A DNA stretch of 64,000 nucleotides, taken from the NCBI RefSeq assembly GCF_019431375.1, contig NZ_CP080267.1:2607933-2671932 (forward strand). The letters are read 5' to 3'. The DNA is from Alcanivorax sp. Its GTDB lineage: Bacteria; Pseudomonadota; Gammaproteobacteria; Pseudomonadales; Alcanivoracaceae. Shown piece after piece: positions 51,242-60,233 of the stretch (the stretch's first letter is position 1; each line of letters begins with the position of its first letter). Both the position numbers and the translations under genes were made by a program. The notes under the pieces were generated by a model, which was not told the DNA's origin, did not search any database, and saw only the letters and a list, made by a program, of their open reading frames with translations.

Positions 51242-52986
51242 TGGTTCAGTGGCGCGATACAACAGTAAGCCGTGATGGCGTGGATCTGGCGGTACGCACC
51301 TGGAGTGCGGACAAGAGCCCCACGGTGATCCTGGTGCATGGCTACCCGGACGCCAACCACGTCTGGGAAAAGGTAGCCGAACGGCTCAGCCGGGATTTCA
51401 AAGTGGTCGCCTATGACGTGCGCGGCGCCGGCCATTCTTCCGTACCGAAAGGTCGGGCCGCCTACAAGCTTCGCGAACTGCGCGACGACCTGCATGCGGT
51501 CATGGATGCCGTCAGCCCGAATGAAAAGGTCCATCTGGTAGGCCACGACTGGGGCTCCATCCAGACCTGGGAATCGGTCACCGACCCGGGTGCCGAGCAG
51601 CGCATCGCCTCCTACACCACCCTGTCCGGCCCCTGCCTGGACCATGTGGGCCAGTGGATGAAGGCCCGGCTGCGCGAACAGAAACTCGGCGCCGTGCTCA
51701 ACCAGCTCTCCCATTCCTGGTACATCGGCGCCTTCCAGCTGCCGATACTGGCCCCGGCCCTGTGGAAAGCCGGCCTGGCCAAAGCCTGGCCGCAGGTACT
51801 GCGCCGCACCGAAAACCTGGACAGCGAACCCAGCGCCACCCAGCTGCAGGATGGCACCCACGGCATTGAACTGTATCGGGCCAACATGCTGCCCTGTCTG
51901 CTCAAGCCCCGGGAACGACACACCAAGGTGCCGGTTCAGCTGATCGTTGCCCGCCAGGACAACTATGTGCGCCCGGCCATGCTGGAAGACCTGTCACAAT
52001 GGACCGAGAAACTGTGGCGCCGGGAGCTGGATTGCGGGCACTGGGGCCCGCTGCTGCAACACCCGGACGTAACCGCCGACTGGATCCGCGAGTTCATCCA
52101 GCACATTGATGGCGCCCCTGCCTCCGGCCCCCTGCAGCGCAGTGAAGTCACCGGCAAGCGGATAAAAGGTCCTGACAGCGGCAAACGGGTGGTGATCACC
52201 GGTGCCGGCTCCGGCATCGGCCGAGAAACCGCCCTGGCCTTTGCCCGCCGTGGCGCCCTGGTGGTATGCACCGATATCAACACCGAGGCCGCCGCCGCCA
52301 CCGCCCGCATCATTACTGCCGAAGGCGGCGATGCCCTCAGCCGCAAGTGCGACGTGAGCAGTACCCGCTCCATGGAAGCCCTGGCCAACTGGGTGGAAAA
52401 GGAACTGGGCGCACCAGATATCGTGGTCAACAACGCCGGCATCGGCCTGTCCGGCTCCCTGCTGGATACCAGCGTGAAGGACTGGCAGCAGGTGCTGGGC
52501 GTCAACCTGTGGGGCGTGATTCATGGCTGCCGCCTGTTTGCTCGCCAGATGGTGGATCAGGGCCGCGCCGGCCACATCGTCAACGTGGCCTCCGCCGCCG
52601 CCTTCATGCCCTCGCGCATGCTCCCCGCCTACGCCACCAGCAAGAGTGCGGTGCTGATGTTCAGCGAATGCCTGCGCGCCGAACTGGGCGACCATAACAT
52701 CGGCGTCAGCGCCATCTGCCCGGGCATCATTGATACCCCCATCACCCGCAACACCCGCTTCGTGGGCGTGGACAATGAAGAGCAGGACCGCCGTCGCCAG
52801 CACGCCCACAAGCTCTACCAGCGCCGCGCCTTCACCCCGGACCGGGTGGCCCAGGCCATCGTCGAGGCGGTGGAGAAAAACCGTGCGGTCGTGCCGGTGA
52901 GCCCGGAAGCACGGGGCATGCAATGGCTGGGACGCTTCACCCCGTCCCTGGCCCGTAACCTGGCCCAGGTGGAAATCACCCCCTGA
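51241..52986 (+). CDS. Fused alpha/beta hydrolase and short-chain dehydrogenase (EphD-like)
   Basis: A 581-residue two-domain enzyme. Residues 1-290 are an epoxide-hydrolase-like alpha/beta hydrolase with HGYP (33-36), the nucleophile motif GHDWGS (Asp103) and GHWG near the end. Residues ~305-581 are a classical SDR: TGAGSGIG cofactor loop, NNAGIG, and the active-site YATSK with the upstream Ser. The mycobacterial protein EphD has the same order. A coupled epoxide/ester opening and alcohol oxidation on a lipid-like substrate is the inference. A MerR gene lies 395 bp downstream. Confidence 0.92.
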   Translation: MVQWRDTTVSRDGVDLAVRTWSADKSPTVILVHGYPDANHVWEKVAERLSRDFKVVAYDVRGAGHSSVPKGRAAYKLRELRDDLHAVMDAVSPNEKVHLVGHDWGSIQTWESVTDPGAEQRIASYTTLSGPCLDHVGQWMKARLREQKLGAVLNQLSHSWYIGAFQLPILAPALWKAGLAKAWPQVLRRTENLDSEPSATQLQDGTHGIELYRANMLPCLLKPRERHTKVPVQLIVARQDNYVRPAMLEDLSQWTEKLWRRELDCGHWGPLLQHPDVTADWIREFIQHIDGAPASGPLQRSEVTGKRIKGPDSGKRVVITGAGSGIGRETALAFARRGALVVCTDINTEAAAATARIITAEGGDALSRKCDVSSTRSMEALANWVEKELGAPDIVVNNAGIGLSGSLLDTSVKDWQQVLGVNLWGVIHGCRLFARQMVDQGRAGHIVNVASAAAFMPSRMLPAYATSKSAVLMFSECLRAELGDHNIGVSAICPGIIDTPITRNTRFVGVDNEEQDRRRQHAHKLYQRRAFTPDRVAQAIVEAVEKNRAVVPVSPEARGMQWLGRFTPSLARNLAQVEITP

Positions 52987-53381
52987 GCCGAAGGGGACGT
53001 TTGAAGAAGCAGGGCTGTGCCAACGTTTTCGTCATGCAAGCATGTGACTTCCCACATACCTTCCGGCGTTTGAGGTGTGTGTGGGAAGCGATGCTTGCAT
53101 CGCGAATCGGCCTGGCGGTGAGCTCCTCTTCGCGATGCATGCACGTTGATTCGCTATTCTCACCCTGCGGCGTTACTCCACTACGCTCACCCCGAGCCCC
53201 GTAGGAGCCAGCCTGCTCGCGAAGATGCTTCGAACAACGCCGTTTCGCTTGCAGGCAACCTCCTACCTCGGCATTGCAGCGCTCTGCCAAGTGACAACCA
53301 TCACGTTTATGGCCGAAATCATCAATCCACAGCCACTGCGGACTGTGGCGCCTGTGCAAAAAGCGGGCTATCATCGCGGGC
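52987..53381. repeat. Non-coding gap with REP-like palindromes
   Basis: CATGCAAGCATGTGACTTCC (53034 onward) pairs with GGAAGCGATGCTTGCATCG (about 53088-53106). A further GTAGGAGCCAGCCTGCTCGC element begins near 53201. No convincing gene is seen; the MerR promoter must lie at the right end. Confidence 0.7.
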
Positions 53382-54227
53382 ATGAAAACCAGTGACCGCA
53401 ACCCCGCCGCAATCCTGCGCAGCCTGAAGAAATACACCCAGCCTGTGACCGGAGCGCTTCAGGCCGAAGCCGGCAACCACAAGGAATTTACCATCGACGA
53501 ACTGGCCCGCGAGGCCGGCTCCACGGTGCGTAACGTGCGTGCCTACCAGGACCGGGGCATTCTGCCGCCACCGGAAAAACGCGGACGCACCGGTATCTAT
53601 ACCGATGTGCATCTGGCGCGCCTGAAAATCATCGGCGCCCTGCTGGAACGCGGCTACACCCTCAACAATATCCGTGACCTGCTCAGCGCCTGGGAACAGG
53701 GCCGTGAGCTCAACGATATTCTCGGCCTGGAAGTGGCGGTCACCTCCTGGCAGACCCCCAGCGTGCCCTCCTACCTGGATTACCAGGATCTGCTGGATGA
53801 CTTCGGCGAAGACATCACCCCGGAAGTCATGACCAAGGCGGTGAAGCTGGGCTACATCATTCCCGAAGGCATGCGCCTGCGCATTCCCTACCCGCGCATC
53901 TACAACGCCGGCAAGGAACTCAGCGAAGCCGGTGTCCCCCTGGACGCGGTGCTCACCCACGTGACCCTGGTGCGCGAGGAAGTCGACAAGCTCGCCGAGC
54001 GCTTCATCGGCATGATCATCCACCACCTGGTGGACGAGAAGTACGGTGACGAAGCCCTGCCGGAAGGCGAAGACGTGCCCAAACTGGCCGACTTCATCAC
54101 CCGCATCCGCCCGCTGGCCGACGCGGTGGTCAGCGACGAGCTGGGCCGGGTACTGGAGAAGAGCATCAACAAGATTCTGGTCGACCGCCTCGCCAACGTG
54201 CTGGCGCACATCGAAAAGAACATCTGA
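53382..54227 (+). CDS. MerR family transcriptional regulator
   Basis: A 281-residue regulator. The MerR helix-turn-helix runs from about residue 34 to 105 (FTIDELAREAGSTVRNVRAYQ, GILPPPEKRGRTGIY, LARLKIIGALLERGYTLNNI). The ~170-residue C-terminal part has no cysteine cluster, so it is not a typical metal sensor; a hydrophobic or organic inducer is more likely. Neighbouring hydrolase-SDR genes are candidate targets. A preceding low-GC spacer holds the probable promoter. Confidence 0.88.
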   Translation: MKTSDRNPAAILRSLKKYTQPVTGALQAEAGNHKEFTIDELAREAGSTVRNVRAYQDRGILPPPEKRGRTGIYTDVHLARLKIIGALLERGYTLNNIRDLLSAWEQGRELNDILGLEVAVTSWQTPSVPSYLDYQDLLDDFGEDITPEVMTKAVKLGYIIPEGMRLRIPYPRIYNAGKELSEAGVPLDAVLTHVTLVREEVDKLAERFIGMIIHHLVDEKYGDEALPEGEDVPKLADFITRIRPLADAVVSDELGRVLEKSINKILVDRLANVLAHIEKNI

Positions 54228-54240
54228 AAAGCAGCTGCAA

Positions 54241-54377
54241 GCCACAAGCTTCAAGCTACAAGGCGCGAGACAGATTTTCCTGTTCTGCGCCTCAGTGCCC
54301 GCGCAATTACCTGGGTGCGCGGGCACGGCCTGTCAAAATCCCCTGCCTGATCCTCGTTGCAGCTTGAAGCTTGTGGC
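54241..54377. repeat. AGCTTGAAGCTTG-type inverted repeat
   Basis: A perfect 17-bp inverted repeat GCCACAAGCTTCAAGCT/AGCTTGAAGCTTGTGGC brackets a GC-rich hairpin (GTGCCCGCGC...GCGCGGGCAC) after the merR gene. Related AAGCTTCAAGCT sequences flank arsR promoters (14630-14655, 30471-30496). Confidence 0.78.
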
Positions 54378-54448
54378 TTGTGGCTCATTCCCGGAATCGC
54401 GGGCACATCCTGTCCGTGCCTGACACCCTCCCCCGCGACTCATAGCTC

Positions 54449-55608
54449 CTAGGGAAGGTCTGAATAACTCGCTTTTTTCGCCTTTACGATGATCAACAGG
54501 CTTCTGCCATCAAATTCAGGCCACAATTCACTCTTGAGTGTTCATTTTTTCGCCTGATTGCCGCACTTTAGCGGCAATCAGGCGCACTGCCCCTAGGGCA
54601 GCAGCACCCGTTTCACCCTCAACAGGTTGTGCAGCCCCGCCAGGAGATAGAGCCGGTTGGTATTTTTCGCCAGACCCCGGTAGCGAACCTTGCTGTAACC
54701 GAACATGCCTTTGATCACTCGGAAGGGATGTTCCACTTTGGCACGTACGCTGGCTTTGATGGTTTCGCATTCCAGCGCAACCTTCGACATCGTGGAGCGC
54801 TTACCAGGACGCTCAGCGATAAACCAATCCACTTTACGGTTCTTGTGCTCTTCGCGTTTCTCGATACCGCAATAACCCGCGTCTCCCCAGACACGTTTCT
54901 CTTTGCCATGCAAAAGCTGGTCTGATGCCGTCAGGTCATGCTCATTCGCGGCGGTAGTGGCAAGGCTATGAATCAGACCCACCGTGTCATCGACGCCAAT
55001 ATGGCACTTCATGCCAAAGTGCCATTGATTGCCTTTCTTGGTCTGGTGCATCTCCGGATCACGAGCCTTACCTTTGTTCTTCGTCGAGCTGGGCGCTTCG
55101 ATAATCGTCGCATCAACGATGCTGCCTTCCCGAACCATCAGGCCATGTCGTGCCAACTGACGGTTGATCTTCTTGAACAGCTTCTTGCCAAGAGTGTGCT
55201 GCTCCAGCAGGTGCCGGAAGTTCAGGATCGTTGTCTCATCAGGAACCCGAGAGAGCCGAATCCCTGCGAAACGGCGCATAGACTCGATCTCATACAAGGC
55301 ATCTTCCATCGCCGGATCACTCAGGTTGTAGATGATCTGCATGACATGAATGCGAAGCATGCTCGATAGCGCATACGGCGGCCGGCCAGTGCTGCCAGAG
55401 GCGTAATAGACCGCAATCGTGGACTCCAGCGCCTTCCAGGGTAGCAACTGATCCAACTTCTCAAGGAACACTTCCCGCCGGGTCTTGCGCTTCTTGTGTT
55501 CATATTCGGCTTCGGCAAAAGTCAGCTGGCTCATGGCATTCCCGGAAAGTGGCTGATAGAAAGCCCTGATTATGGCAAAGTCGGGGAGTTTTTCAGAGGT
55601 TCCCTAGC
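54449..55608 (-). mobile_element. Complete IS5-family insertion sequence with CTAG target duplication
   Basis: The element spans 54453-55604 (1152 bp). Imperfect terminal inverted repeats begin GGAAGGTCTGAATAACTC at the left and GGAACCTCTGAAAAACTC at the right (read inward). It is flanked by the 4-bp direct repeat CTAG (54449-54452 and 55605-55608), the YTAR-type target used by the IS5 group. It carries one intact transposase gene and looks potentially active. Confidence 0.9.
54593..55534 (-). CDS. IS5 family transposase
   Basis: A 313-residue DDE transposase. Catalytic Asp in VDATIIEAPSSTKNK, Asp in VWGDAGYCGIEKRE and the Y-(2)-R-(3)-E-(6)-K-like segment (ASVRAKVEHPFRVIKGMFGY) are in the expected order. 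The frame is complete and fills the element. Confidence 0.94.
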   Translation of the reverse strand: MSQLTFAEAEYEHKKRKTRREVFLEKLDQLLPWKALESTIAVYYASGSTGRPPYALSSMLRIHVMQIIYNLSDPAMEDALYEIESMRRFAGIRLSRVPDETTILNFRHLLEQHTLGKKLFKKINRQLARHGLMVREGSIVDATIIEAPSSTKNKGKARDPEMHQTKKGNQWHFGMKCHIGVDDTVGLIHSLATTAANEHDLTASDQLLHGKEKRVWGDAGYCGIEKREEHKNRKVDWFIAERPGKRSTMSKVALECETIKASVRAKVEHPFRVIKGMFGYSKVRYRGLAKNTNRLYLLAGLHNLLRVKRVLLP

Positions 55609-55742
55609 TATTTTGCGTTTGGTTGGCTTTTCTTGCTGTTTTGTTGCCGGGCCTCCCCTCATACTCGCGGGAATGCCAGTCTTGGGACGTTAGTGCGAAC
55701 ATCGTTCGCCGGCCAAAATAATAATGTCCCGAGGAGAGCACC

Positions 55743-58700
55743 ATGAAACCCGGCCTGTTACTCAGTACCCTGCTGAGCGCCAGCCTGCTTGCCGCCTGTG
55801 GCGGCGGAGGCTCCAGCAACCCGACTCCGGTCAGCAACACCCCCACCCCCAGCACCCCCACTGTGCCGGAAGAGCCGGGCGGCCCGGAGCCGCGGCCGTC
55901 CAATGTCACCGCCCCCTTTGCAGATTACGGCACCGTGCTCAACATCCTCCCACCGGGCCAGGATGACATCGGCGGGGTAGCCAATCTGAGCGCAGACATT
56001 CCCGGCCTGGGGGATCTGCTCAGCACCCTGTTCGACGACCTGGTGGCGGAAACCGGGCTGGTGCCGGCCCTCAGCAAGGAGCCTCACTTCGACGATCAGC
56101 TGGGGCTCTACGATGCCCTGGTGCGCAGTGAACCGGGGCTCACCGATGAGCAGCTGGTCGACTATTTCAAGGCCGCCCCGCTGCTGGCGCCGGACGCGGG
56201 CAACTGGGAAAGCGAGCTGACCCTGGATGCCGCCGGCTATCAGGTGGATATCAAACGCGACAACTTCGGGGTACCGCATATTTTCGGCGAGTCCCGTCGC
56301 GATGCCCTGTTTGGTGTCGGCTATGTGACCGCCGCCGACCGCCTGTTCCTGCTCGACGTATTGCGCCGTGCCGGTCGCGGCGAACTGTCCCGCTTCCTGG
56401 GTCCGGCGGATTTCTCCTTCGATGAGGACATCGCCGTCAGCGCCCCCTACCGGGAAGAGGACCGCACCACCATGATCGCCAACACCATCGCCCGTTTCGG
56501 CGACGACGGCGCCCAGGTCTTCGACGACGCCACCAATTATGTGGCCGGCCTCAACCAGTACGTGGCCGACGCCCGCAGCGGGCTGCTGGAAGTGCCGGTG
56601 GAATATGTGGCCCTCGGGGTGCAACTGGAACCCTTTGTGATTGAAGACGTGGTGGCCATTGCCACCCTGATCCAGGGTATCTTCGCCGGCGGTGGCGGCA
56701 ACGAACACAACAATGTGCTGCTGCTCCAGGCCCTGGAAGCCCAGACCGGCAGCAAGGAGATCGCCTGCGACCTGTGGAAGGACCTACGCCACGGCACCGA
56801 CCCGGAATCCTCCGTGACCACCACAAAATCCTTCGCCACCCAGTCGCCACCCACCCTGCCGGACATCTGCCCGCTCAGCGGCGAATTGGCCGGCCAGTTC
56901 CCCGGCGCGGTGATGTTCGATGCCGGCTCCTTCCAGACCTATGACCCGCTCAGCCATGAGCCCTGTGGTCGCCCCGGCCAGCCGGAATGCCCTGAAGCGC
57001 TGGGCAATGTCCCCGCCCTGCCCGGCACCGGTGTGGTTGGTGGTTTGCTGGATACCGTGGGGGACCTGCTCGGCGGTGTGCTATCCCTGTCGTTCCTGGA
57101 TGATGGTGGCCAGGCACTGTCACAGCAGTGGGCCAGCCTGACTCGCCAACTGCCCGCACTCTGGACTCGTCACGAGACGCTCTCCGAGCAACAGCAACAA
57201 CAGGCCATGCAGCGCATCGCCGCTATCGAAACCGGTATCCAGGGGCTGCGCGACGGTTTCCCCAGCGTCATGTCCAATGCTCTGCTGCTCAACGCGGAGC
57301 ACTCTGCCAGTGGCCAGCCCCTGGCCGTGTTCGGCCCGCAGACCAGCTACTTCGTACCCCAGCTGCTGCTGGAAATGGCCGTTCATGGCGGCGACCTGAA
57401 CACCCGTGGCATGACCTTTACCGGCCTGCCCTATGTAGTGATCGGGCGCGGCCCGGACTTTGCCTGGAGCGCCACCTCCGGCAGCTCCGACCTGACAGAC
57501 GTCCGCGTCGTGCAGCGCTGCGAGCCGGCCGACCCACCGGCCCATGGTGAGGGCGGTTACCAGGTCAACGGCCAGTGCCAACCTTTTGATGTGATCGACG
57601 ATGAGTGGGTGGCCCGCTGGAACCTGGCCTCCTCCACCGATCCAGAAGCGGTGGGGCAGAACGAAGCGGTCACTCGCCGGGTGATCCGCACCGCGGAGTA
57701 CGGGCCGGTAATCGGCTTCGCCACCGTGTCCGGCATGCCGGTGGCGGTGACCCACCAGCGCAGCACCTACTTTGCCGAACTGGATACCGCCCTGCCGTTC
57801 CTGCAGGCCAGCCGCAATGATGTGCACGATGTGGAAAGCTTCTACGACGTGTTCTACAACACCACCGGCAGCTTCAACTGGTTCTACATCGACGACCGGG
57901 ATATCGCCTATTTCCATTCCGGCGACTACCCGCAACGGGCCAACGGCATCCATCCGGAACTGCCCAGCTGGGGCAACGGCCAATACGACTGGAATGGCTT
58001 CCTGCCCCAGCAGGCCCATCCCCAGGAGAGCAACCCGCCACGGGGCTACCTGGCCAGCTGGAACAACCGTCCGGCCCGGGACTGGTGGGCCGCCGACGCC
58101 CATGCACCCTATGGCTCCGCCCACCGCAACGACATCCTCGATGTGCGCCTGCAGCAACTGGTTGAGGAAGGCAGCGTCACCCGGGCCCGTATGGTGGAAG
58201 CCATGGGCGATGCCGCCACCGTGGACCTGCGCGGCCAGGAAATCGTCCCCGCCGCCCTGGCGTTGCTGGGAAGTGCGCCGGTCACCGGCGATCAGGACAG
58301 CGCCATCCGCCTGATGCAGAACTGGGTCGCCAACGGCGCCCTGCGCCGCGACCGGGACGGTGACGGCAACTACGACGAGGAAGCCGCCGTGGCCCTGATG
58401 GATGCCTGGTACCCGCTGATGATCGACATCCTGTTGCCACAGATCACTGCCATTGAAGACGTGGACGGTGAGAACCTGTCCCTGATGGGCCGTGACAACA
58501 AGCCCGGCGCCGGCGGCTCCGCCTACAACAACGGCTACTACGGCTACCTGGAGCGGGTGCTGCAACAGGCCGCGGGCAGCAGCGCCAGCCCTTATCGGGC
58601 GCTGCGTTGTGCCGGCAGCAATGACCTGGCCACCTGCCGCAGCGCGCTGGCCAACAGCCTGAACCAGGCCATTGAGCAACTGGGCGGCATCGCCAACATG

Positions 58701-58832
58701 GACAACTGGAACGTGGATGAAAGCCAGGACCAGATCCAGCACCGCGCCATCGGCCTGGCCACCGTCCCCGCCATCCACTGGCAAAACCGCCCCACCTTCC
58801 AGCAGGTGGTGGAATTCACCGGGCATCGGTAA
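55743..58832 (+). CDS. Penicillin acylase family lipoprotein
   Basis: A 1029-residue Ntn-hydrolase precursor. MKPGLLLSTLLSASLLAAC is a lipoprotein signal with Cys19, followed by a Gly/Ser/Pro-rich linker. The alpha part contains DNFGVPHIFGESRRDALFGV and GYVTAADRLF. The self-cleavage nucleophile is Ser511 in PSVMSNALLLN, starting the beta chain. FTGLPYVVIGRGPDFAWSAT follows. It is larger than typical family members (about 750-850). Substrates in this family range from penicillins to N-acyl-homoserine lactones and other amides. An IS element lies upstream at 54453-55604, and a GAGGAG precedes the ATG. Confidence 0.92.
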   Translation: MKPGLLLSTLLSASLLAACGGGGSSNPTPVSNTPTPSTPTVPEEPGGPEPRPSNVTAPFADYGTVLNILPPGQDDIGGVANLSADIPGLGDLLSTLFDDLVAETGLVPALSKEPHFDDQLGLYDALVRSEPGLTDEQLVDYFKAAPLLAPDAGNWESELTLDAAGYQVDIKRDNFGVPHIFGESRRDALFGVGYVTAADRLFLLDVLRRAGRGELSRFLGPADFSFDEDIAVSAPYREEDRTTMIANTIARFGDDGAQVFDDATNYVAGLNQYVADARSGLLEVPVEYVALGVQLEPFVIEDVVAIATLIQGIFAGGGGNEHNNVLLLQALEAQTGSKEIACDLWKDLRHGTDPESSVTTTKSFATQSPPTLPDICPLSGELAGQFPGAVMFDAGSFQTYDPLSHEPCGRPGQPECPEALGNVPALPGTGVVGGLLDTVGDLLGGVLSLSFLDDGGQALSQQWASLTRQLPALWTRHETLSEQQQQQAMQRIAAIETGIQGLRDGFPSVMSNALLLNAEHSASGQPLAVFGPQTSYFVPQLLLEMAVHGGDLNTRGMTFTGLPYVVIGRGPDFAWSATSGSSDLTDVRVVQRCEPADPPAHGEGGYQVNGQCQPFDVIDDEWVARWNLASSTDPEAVGQNEAVTRRVIRTAEYGPVIGFATVSGMPVAVTHQRSTYFAELDTALPFLQASRNDVHDVESFYDVFYNTTGSFNWFYIDDRDIAYFHSGDYPQRANGIHPELPSWGNGQYDWNGFLPQQAHPQESNPPRGYLASWNNRPARDWWAADAHAPYGSAHRNDILDVRLQQLVEEGSVTRARMVEAMGDAATVDLRGQEIVPAALALLGSAPVTGDQDSAIRLMQNWVANGALRRDRDGDGNYDEEAAVALMDAWYPLMIDILLPQITAIEDVDGENLSLMGRDNKPGAGGSAYNNGYYGYLERVLQQAAGSSASPYRALRCAGSNDLATCRSALANSLNQAIEQLGGIANMDNWNVDESQDQIQHRAIGLATVPAIHWQNRPTFQQVVEFTGHR

Positions 58833-58844
58833 CGCAGCTTCGAG

Positions 58845-58973
58845 CTGCTAGCTGCTAGCTGCTAGCTACAAGGCGCGGAAAAAGCACGGGGATTCGTCCC
58901 GGCTTTTCTCCGCGCCTCTCCGCTGGAAACGTCTTTTCACTCGCAGCTAGTGGCTAGAAACTAGTGGCTATTA
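58845..58973. repeat. AGCTGCTAGCTGCTAGC repeat and hairpin
   Basis: A tandem GCTGCTA (three or more units at about 58846-58867) and an inverted partner CAGCTAGTGGCTAG (58944 onward) flank a hairpin CGCGGAAAAAGC...GCTTTTCTCCGCG. It follows the acylase gene and may terminate transcription. Confidence 0.55.
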
Positions 58974-59075
58974 GTTATCTTTATCCTTCCCAATGCGCCC
59001 CATGCATTTGTCTAATCCCCCCATCAGCGTTAGCGTCTGCTACACATAAAAAACAGATTTCCGGGAGAGCAACGC

Positions 59076-60056
59076 ATGCGCGCGATTTTGTGCAAGGAAC
59101 TGGGGCCGGCGAATACGCTGGTCATTGACGACATCCCTTCCCCCGAGCCCGGCAAGGGTCAGGTGAAGGTGCGGGTTAAGGCCGCCGGCCTGAATTTTCC
59201 CGATACCCTGATCATCGAAGGCAAGTACCAGATCAAGCCGGAGCTGCCGTTTTCACCTGGCGGTGAAATGGCCGGTGAAGTGCTGGCCGTGGGCGAAGGC
59301 GTTCAGCGTTTCAAGCCCGGCCAGCGGGTCATGGGCCTGACCGGCTACGGCGCCTTCGCGGAAGAGATTCTGGTGCCGGAAAACCAGCTGATCCCGGTAC
59401 CGGACGGCATGGACGACCACACCGCCGCCGCCTTCTCCATGGTCTACGGCACCAGCTACCACGCCCTCAAGCAGCGCGCCAACATCCAGCCCGGGGAAAC
59501 CCTGCTGGTGCTGGGTGCCAGCGGCGGCGTGGGCCTGGCCGCCGTGGAACTGGGCAAGGCCATGGGCGCCACCGTGATTGCCGCCGCCAGCAGCGCCGAG
59601 AAACTGGCAGTGGCCAAAGAGGCCGGCGCCGATGACCTGATCAACTACGCCGAGGAAGACCTGAAGGACGCGCTCAAGCAGCGCTACCCGAAAGGCGTGG
59701 ACGTGATCTACGACCCGGTGGGCGACAAGTTCACCGAAGCGGCTATCCGCAACATGGCCTGGAACGGCCGTCTGCTGATCGTCGGCTTCGCCGCCGGCGA
59801 CATCCCCAAGATCCCCGCCAACCTGGCGCTGCTGAAAGGCTGCTCCATCATCGGCGTGTTCTGGGGCGCCTTCACCCAGAAGGAACCGCAGACCAATATC
59901 CAGAACATCATGGAGCTGATGCAGCTGTTCAATCAGGGCAAGATCAACCCGCGCATCAGCCAGGTGTTCAAGTTCGAGGACTACGAACAAGCGCTCGCCG
60001 CGCTCACCTCTCGCACCGCCAAAGGCAAAGTGGTGCTGGATATTGCCGGCGCCTGA
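59076..60056 (+). CDS. NADPH:quinone oxidoreductase family protein
   Basis: A 326-residue zinc-free medium-chain dehydrogenase/reductase. GroES-like N-terminal half (PGGEMAGEVLAVGEGVQRFKPG) and a Rossmann half with LGASGGVGLAAVEL at about residue 145. No zinc-binding cysteine set is present. It likely reduces quinones, enones or acyl-CoA-type alkenes with NADPH. GGGAGAG precedes the start at 59076. Confidence 0.93.
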   Translation: MRAILCKELGPANTLVIDDIPSPEPGKGQVKVRVKAAGLNFPDTLIIEGKYQIKPELPFSPGGEMAGEVLAVGEGVQRFKPGQRVMGLTGYGAFAEEILVPENQLIPVPDGMDDHTAAAFSMVYGTSYHALKQRANIQPGETLLVLGASGGVGLAAVELGKAMGATVIAAASSAEKLAVAKEAGADDLINYAEEDLKDALKQRYPKGVDVIYDPVGDKFTEAAIRNMAWNGRLLIVGFAAGDIPKIPANLALLKGCSIIGVFWGAFTQKEPQTNIQNIMELMQLFNQGKINPRISQVFKFEDYEQALAALTSRTAKGKVVLDIAGA

Positions 60057-60233
60057 TACGCCGAGCCTGCGTTTGTGGCAGCGGTGGTTCCACCGCGATT
60101 GTCATCACGGATAATCGCGGCGGCACCACGTTATTCCCCGCTCTCACGCCCTTACACTAACGCCACCAACCCGGTGATACAGCCCCGCCTTACCTTGTAT
60201 ATAGTGGAAGCTCGCTATGGCAAGGAGGCAGCA
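60057..60233. promoter_or_regulatory. Intergenic region with palindrome and ackA leader
   Basis: A GTGGTTCCACCGCGATT...AATCGCGGCGGCACCAC imperfect hairpin (60085-60129) is followed by TTGTATATAGTGG (about 60195-60207), a plausible -10 for ackA, and AAGGAGG at 60222-60228. Confidence 0.5.

Noticed and set aside
56537..58826. Large antisense open frames opposite the penicillin acylase gene
   Set aside because: Val/Gly/His-rich shadow translations without motifs; the sense gene has clear catalytic and lipoprotein features.
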